From NCBI GenBank assembly GCA_037133095.1, contig JBAXOT010000046.1:1-5684 (forward strand): a stretch of DNA of 5,684 nt, written 5' to 3'. A model generated the notes under the pieces. That model worked only from the letters and a program-made list of their open reading frames with translations, did not search any database and had not been told where the DNA came from. Below are positions 4,954 to 5,684 of the stretch, one piece after another. Source of the DNA: CAIMZW01 sp037133095 (GTDB taxonomy: Bacteria > Actinomycetota > Actinomycetes > Nanopelagicales > Nanopelagicaceae). The position numbers and the translations under genes are program-made. Position 1 is the stretch's first letter, and each line of letters begins with the position of its first letter.

Positions 4954-5684
4954 CTACTTCAGGATCTTGGTAACGCGACCTGCACCAACGGTGCGGCCAC
5001 CCTCGCGGATTGCGAAGCGAAGACCATCTTCCATAGCGATTGGTTGAATAAGAGCTACAACCATTTCAGTGTTATCGCCAGGCATAACCATTTCGGTACC
5101 AGCTGGGAGAGTCACGATTCCGGTGACGTCAGTGGTGCGGAAGTAGAACTGTGGGCGATAGTTGTTGAAGAACGGGGTGTGGCGTCCGCCTTCATCCTTG
5201 GAAAGGATGTAAGCGTTGGCTTCGAAATCGGTGTGAGGGGTGATGGTTCCTGGCTTGCAGATAACCTGGCCGCGCTCTACATCTTCACGCTTGGTACCGC
5301 GGAGAAGAAGTCCGACGTTCTCGCCAGCTTGACCTTCGTCAAGCAGCTTGCGGAACATTTCAACACCAGTAACTGTGGTCTTGGTTGCACCTGGACGAAT
5401 ACCAACAATTTCAACTTCTTCGTTGACCTTGACGATACCGCGCTCGATACGACCAGTAACAACGGTTCCACGACCGGTGATCGTGAAGACGTCTTCTACT
5501 GGCATTAAGAATGGCTTATCAACTTCACGTGCTGGTTGTGGAATGAATGCATCCACGGCGTCCATGAGGTCAATAATCTTCAAAGCCCATACTGGATCTC
5601 CTTCGAGAGCCTTCAAGGCAGAGATGCGAACGATTGGTGTGTCATCGCCAGGGAATTCGTACTTGGAGAGAAGTTCACGAACTT
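4954..5684 (-). CDS. tuf: Translation elongation factor Tu, C-terminal 242 residues (5' end outside window)
   Basis: EF-Tu is the GTPase that carries aminoacyl-tRNA to the ribosomal A site. The window contains the end of the G domain and all of domains II and III; the P-loop and G2-G4 motifs lie beyond the window edge. The partial frame starts VRELLSKYEFPGDDTPIVRI, directly followed by the G5 motif SALK and ALEGDPVW. Domain II shows EDVFTITGRGTVVTGRIERG and VEIVGIRPG; domain III shows DVERGQVICKPGTI, GGRHTPFFNNYRPQFYFRTT and the family C-terminus REGGRTVGAGRVTKILK, then TAG. The frame continues past the TTG codon at 5614-5616, so this is not a short gene: TTG here encodes the leucine of SALKALEGD. 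tuf directly upstream of rpsJ is common in actinobacteria (the rpsL-rpsG-fusA-tuf cluster). No frameshift is visible. Confidence 0.98.
   Translation of the reverse strand, partial: VRELLSKYEFPGDDTPIVRISALKALEGDPVWALKIIDLMDAVDAFIPQPAREVDKPFLMPVEDVFTITGRGTVVTGRIERGIVKVNEEVEIVGIRPGATKTTVTGVEMFRKLLDEGQAGENVGLLLRGTKREDVERGQVICKPGTITPHTDFEANAYILSKDEGGRHTPFFNNYRPQFYFRTTDVTGIVTLPAGTEMVMPGDNTEMVVALIQPIAMEDGLRFAIREGGRTVGAGRVTKILK

Noticed and set aside
4924..5508. 194-codon open frame on the plus strand opposite tuf
   Set aside because: It lies wholly antisense to a highly conserved EF-Tu gene, has no recognisable domain, and is explained by the codon bias of the real gene on the other strand.
1..5684. 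Possible novel system, mobile element, CRISPR array, tRNA or rRNA gene
   Set aside because: All sequence except the 130-nt spacer and the short inter-gene gaps is accounted for by conserved translation genes in canonical order; no array, tRNA fold, transposase or insertion-like terminal repeats were seen.

Overview
The window holds the front part of a bacterial S10 ribosomal-protein operon, all on the minus strand, preceded by the 3' part of an elongation factor Tu gene. Read in the direction of transcription (from high to low coordinates) the order is tuf (3' part) - 130-nt gap - rpsJ (uS10) - rplC (uL3) - rplD (uL4) - rplW (uL23) - rplB (uL2) - rpsS (uS19) - rplV (uL22) - rpsC (uS3) - rplP (uL16, cut by the window edge). 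This is the canonical order, and no gene is missing, inserted or broken.

The organism looks like an actinobacterium. The uS10 and uL3 sequences resemble actinobacterial versions (for example the uL3 start around GILGTKLGMTQVFD), uS3 and uL22 carry the Ala/Lys/Arg-rich C-terminal extensions common in that phylum, and tuf lies directly upstream of rpsJ. Base composition is near half G+C by eye, much lower than in typical soil actinobacteria. This would fit small-genome aquatic lineages (acI/Nanopelagicales or Luna-type Microbacteriaceae), but that placement is inference from memory of such sequences, not a computed result.

Layout: 4954-5684 is the last 242 codons of tuf. 4824-4953 is the only sizeable non-coding stretch. 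It holds a perfect 8-bp hairpin just after the tuf stop, a tandem 8-bp repeat, weak promoter-like hexamers and a strong Shine-Dalgarno site for rpsJ. From 4823 to 1 the genes are packed almost without gaps: spacings in order of transcription are 12 nt, 3 nt, a 4-nt overlap, 36 nt, 15 nt, an 8-nt overlap, 1 nt and 0 nt. This implies one polycistronic message with strong translational coupling.

Together the products build both ribosomal subunits: uS10, uS19 and uS3 of the small subunit head, uL2, uL3 and uL4 of the large-subunit core, uL4, uL22 and uL23 around the exit tunnel, and uL16 near the A/P-tRNA site. EF-Tu delivers aminoacyl-tRNA to the assembled ribosome. I found no evidence of a novel system. 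The points worth a second look are in the tuf-rpsJ spacer and in the lineage-specific protein tails.
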